A program made the position numbers and the translations under genes. Under the pieces are notes generated by a model that was given only the letters and a program-made list of their open reading frames with translations, was not told where the DNA came from and ran no database searches. A DNA stretch of 7,106 nt from contig JAISCK010000037.1 in assembly GCA_031265635.1 (NCBI GenBank), forward strand, positions 1-7,106, read 5' to 3'. This document shows positions 6,268 through 7,106 of this stretch, one piece after another. Each line of letters opens with the position of its first letter. The first letter of the stretch is position 1. The DNA comes from Spirochaetaceae bacterium. Lineage in GTDB: Bacteria > Spirochaetota > Spirochaetia > Treponematales > Breznakiellaceae.

Positions 6268-6504
6268 ATGCCGCAGAATCAGACCATGTCTTTACATGAC
6301 AAGCTCGAACTCGGAGTAAAGTCCATTGAACTAGAGGGGCAGGGTAAATTTGATGAAGCCCGGAAGCTTGGCAATCAAATACCAATGGCGCCGTATCTTG
6401 CCAAGTTTTACAAAGATCACCTCGGCCTTGACGCCTTGCTGAAGACCGGATGGAACCTGTCGGAAGCGGTAGCCGAATATGGACCTGATTTCCTTTCTCG
6501 CTGA
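6268..6504 (+). CDS. Small helical protein of unknown function (cassette gene 1)
   Basis: A 78-residue protein I cannot assign to a named family. Residues 8-36 form a charged helix-turn-helix-like stretch (SIELEGQGKFDEARKLG), resembling a single TPR-type hairpin, followed by IPMAPYLAKFYKDHLG (38-53) and a Trp-containing tail ending GPDFLSR. It has no cysteine, signal peptide or membrane segment. ATG 6268 has GGGGAGGG at 6256-6263; a TTG at 6241 in the same frame lies in the promoter and is rejected, and ATG 6286 is a weaker alternative. The last 26 nt overlap the next gene in another frame, which implies coupled translation. A small acidic or helical protein encoded first in an overlapping pair resembles an antitoxin-toxin arrangement, but no toxin fold is recognised, so this remains speculation. 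Confidence 0.72.
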   Translation: MPQNQTMSLHDKLELGVKSIELEGQGKFDEARKLGNQIPMAPYLAKFYKDHLGLDALLKTGWNLSEAVAEYGPDFLSR

Positions 6505-6880
6505 TCTTGTTTATTACACAAATTTTCTCGATCAAGGCCGAAAAGGTCTTGATACGGACGGAGACGAACACCAAGGCCAGCTCAATTATGAAACGGGTAT
6601 AGCTTATGCTTCTACCGCTTTTAAGGAGGCCCAAGCCGGCGGCGACCCTGAAACCATAATCCTTTCCGAATTAACCTTTCTGCAACAAGAACTCCATTTT
6701 TGCAATGAGGCTGACGCCATTACCCAAAGCAGTCTGACGCAAGCTATACAGAGTTTCGAGGATGCATTGCGATGTCTTAAGACTGTAGAAAACAAGCGGC
6801 TTTATCAGGGAGCGGAAACCACCCATCCAACCAGTTCTAAATACCGCATCGGCGGATTCCCAAAGGATGCCGTTCACTGA
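6479..6880 (+). CDS. Helical protein of unknown function (cassette gene 2)
   Basis: A 133-residue protein with no family I can name. It looks almost wholly alpha-helical: helices near 2-18, 37-52, 57-75 and 83-104 (SLTQAIQSFEDALRCLKTVEN), with a glycine/aspartate-rich turn at 20-34. The polar C-terminus, YRIGGFPKDAVH, stops abruptly, so the protein may be truncated relative to its relatives. ATG 6479 is inside gene 1 (26-nt overlap, shifted frame) with only a weak ribosome site, as expected for a gene translated by coupling. It has no signal peptide or membrane helix. HEPN-type and four-helix toxin-like folds are possible by shape only; the RxxxxH motif of HEPN is not evident. Base composition is more AT-rich than pgi upstream, which hints at a separate origin. 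Confidence 0.7.
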   Translation: MDLISFLADLVYYTNFLDQGRKGLDTDGDEHQGQLNYETGIAYASTAFKEAQAGGDPETIILSELTFLQQELHFCNEADAITQSSLTQAIQSFEDALRCLKTVENKRLYQGAETTHPTSSKYRIGGFPKDAVH

Positions 6881-6951
6881 AAAGCAGAGGAAAGCACTTA
6901 AATGAGTGTTACTTGAAATTTTTTTAATTGGCTGATCTTTTAAAAATTCTC

Positions 6952-6979
6952 TTGAAAAAATATAATTTTGTGCTATACT
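6952..6979 (+). promoter_or_regulatory. Strong extended -10 promoter
   Basis: TTGAAA (6952-6957, 5 of 6) and TATACT (6974-6979, 5 of 6) are 16 bp apart, with TG at 6971-6972 giving an extended -10. The surrounding 6911-6970 is very AT-rich, as for an UP-like region. Predicted transcription starts at about 6986, the A of an ATG. Confidence 0.6.
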
Positions 6980-6985
6980 ACCGGT

Positions 6986-7106
6986 ATGAGCGCCTATCAT
7001 TATCCACTGACTGCCATTGCATTGTCCTCCGTGGGCAGGCCGCTCATTCTTGACCAAATTAGTCAACTTACCCCCCCCCCCCCCCGTATAAAAAAGTATA
7101 CACGCC
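6986..7106 (+). CDS. Candidate gene start interrupted by a poly-C tract (partial)
   Basis: From ATG 6986 a frame stays open to the window end, giving 40 codons that begin MSAYHYPLTAIALSSVGRPL and pass through the poly-C run as prolines. The ATG lies exactly where transcription from the 6952-6979 promoter should begin, so the mRNA would be leaderless; there is no Shine-Dalgarno sequence. With 15 or 16 C the frame stays open to the window end; with 17 C it meets TAA just after the run. The protein is not recognised, and an untranslated RNA starting at the same point is a real alternative: ATGAGCG (6986-6992) can pair with CGCTCAT (7041-7047). Confidence 0.3.
   Translation, partial: MSAYHYPLTAIALSSVGRPLILDQISQLTPPPPRIKKYTR
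7050..7066. repeat. Near-perfect palindrome before the poly-C tract
   Basis: TTGACCAAATTAGTCAA pairs 7 of 8 positions around a central A. It could be a regulator site or an RNA hairpin (TTGAC/GTCAA with a 7-nt loop). It lies 4 nt before the poly-C run. Confidence 0.45.
7071..7085 (+). repeat. Homopolymer of 15 C
   Basis: Fifteen consecutive C residues, followed by GTATA and, 10 bp on, a second GTATA. Tracts this long are prone to slipped-strand length change in replication. No other homopolymer in the window approaches this length. Confidence 0.95.

Noticed and set aside
6867..6905. A 12-codon frame MPFTEKQRKALK overlapping the end of cassette gene 2
   Set aside because: It is too short to support as a gene; it is kept only as a hint of decay at that point.
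6894..6925. Weak hairpin CACTT-AAAT-GAGTG followed by a T-run as terminator of the cassette
   Set aside because: The stem is only 5 bp with a wobble pair, and the T-run starts 10 nt after it, too far for an intrinsic terminator.
6671..7066. A 131-codon open frame on the minus strand across cassette gene 2 and the promoter region
   Set aside because: It lies antisense to a better-supported gene with a good promoter and ribosome site, crosses the AT-rich promoter region, and its product has no recognisable pattern.

Overview
The window looks like chromosomal DNA from a spirochaete, most likely a Treponema of moderate G+C such as those of termite guts. This is inference from gene content and style (a FapA-type DUF342 protein, an ArgR, a spirochaete-like glucose-6-phosphate isomerase, compact promoters and a small paired-gene cassette). 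There is no rRNA or other marker to prove it. No tRNA, rRNA, CRISPR array, insertion sequence or phage gene was seen.

Layout. (1) Positions 1-1281, plus strand: the 3' end of a TIM-barrel sugar-phosphate isomerase/epimerase, then a complete IolH-like protein 15 nt downstream. Together they look like the tail of a sugar or cyclitol (inositol-type) catabolic operon. (2) Positions 1391-3274, minus strand: a FapA/DUF342 protein followed by an FlK-type hot-dog thioesterase. The thioesterase has its own TATAAT placed so close to its ATG that the message may be leaderless. (3) Positions 3275-3472: a divergent control region with a fapA-side promoter, an argR promoter and an ARG-box-like palindrome. 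The argR start is best placed at GTG 3473. (4) Positions 3473-6168, plus strand: argR, pgi, and a flavin-reductase-like protein overlapping pgi by 4 nt. A roughly 19-bp repeat occurs before argR and again before pgi. (5) Positions 6169-6880: a GC-rich stem-loop, then a cassette of two small overlapping genes of unknown function with its own promoter. (6) Positions 6881-7106: AT-rich DNA, a strong extended -10 promoter, a start codon at its predicted transcription start, and a run of 15 C inside the reading frame that begins there.

The genes do not form one pathway. The clear housekeeping function is glycolysis (pgi). ArgR should be a self-controlled arginine-responsive regulator. The isomerase pair belongs to carbohydrate catabolism. 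The least explained parts, and the best candidates for something new, are the two-gene cassette at 6268-6880 and the poly-C locus at 6952-7106, which has the architecture of a phase-variable contingency gene. Both are inferences from sequence alone.
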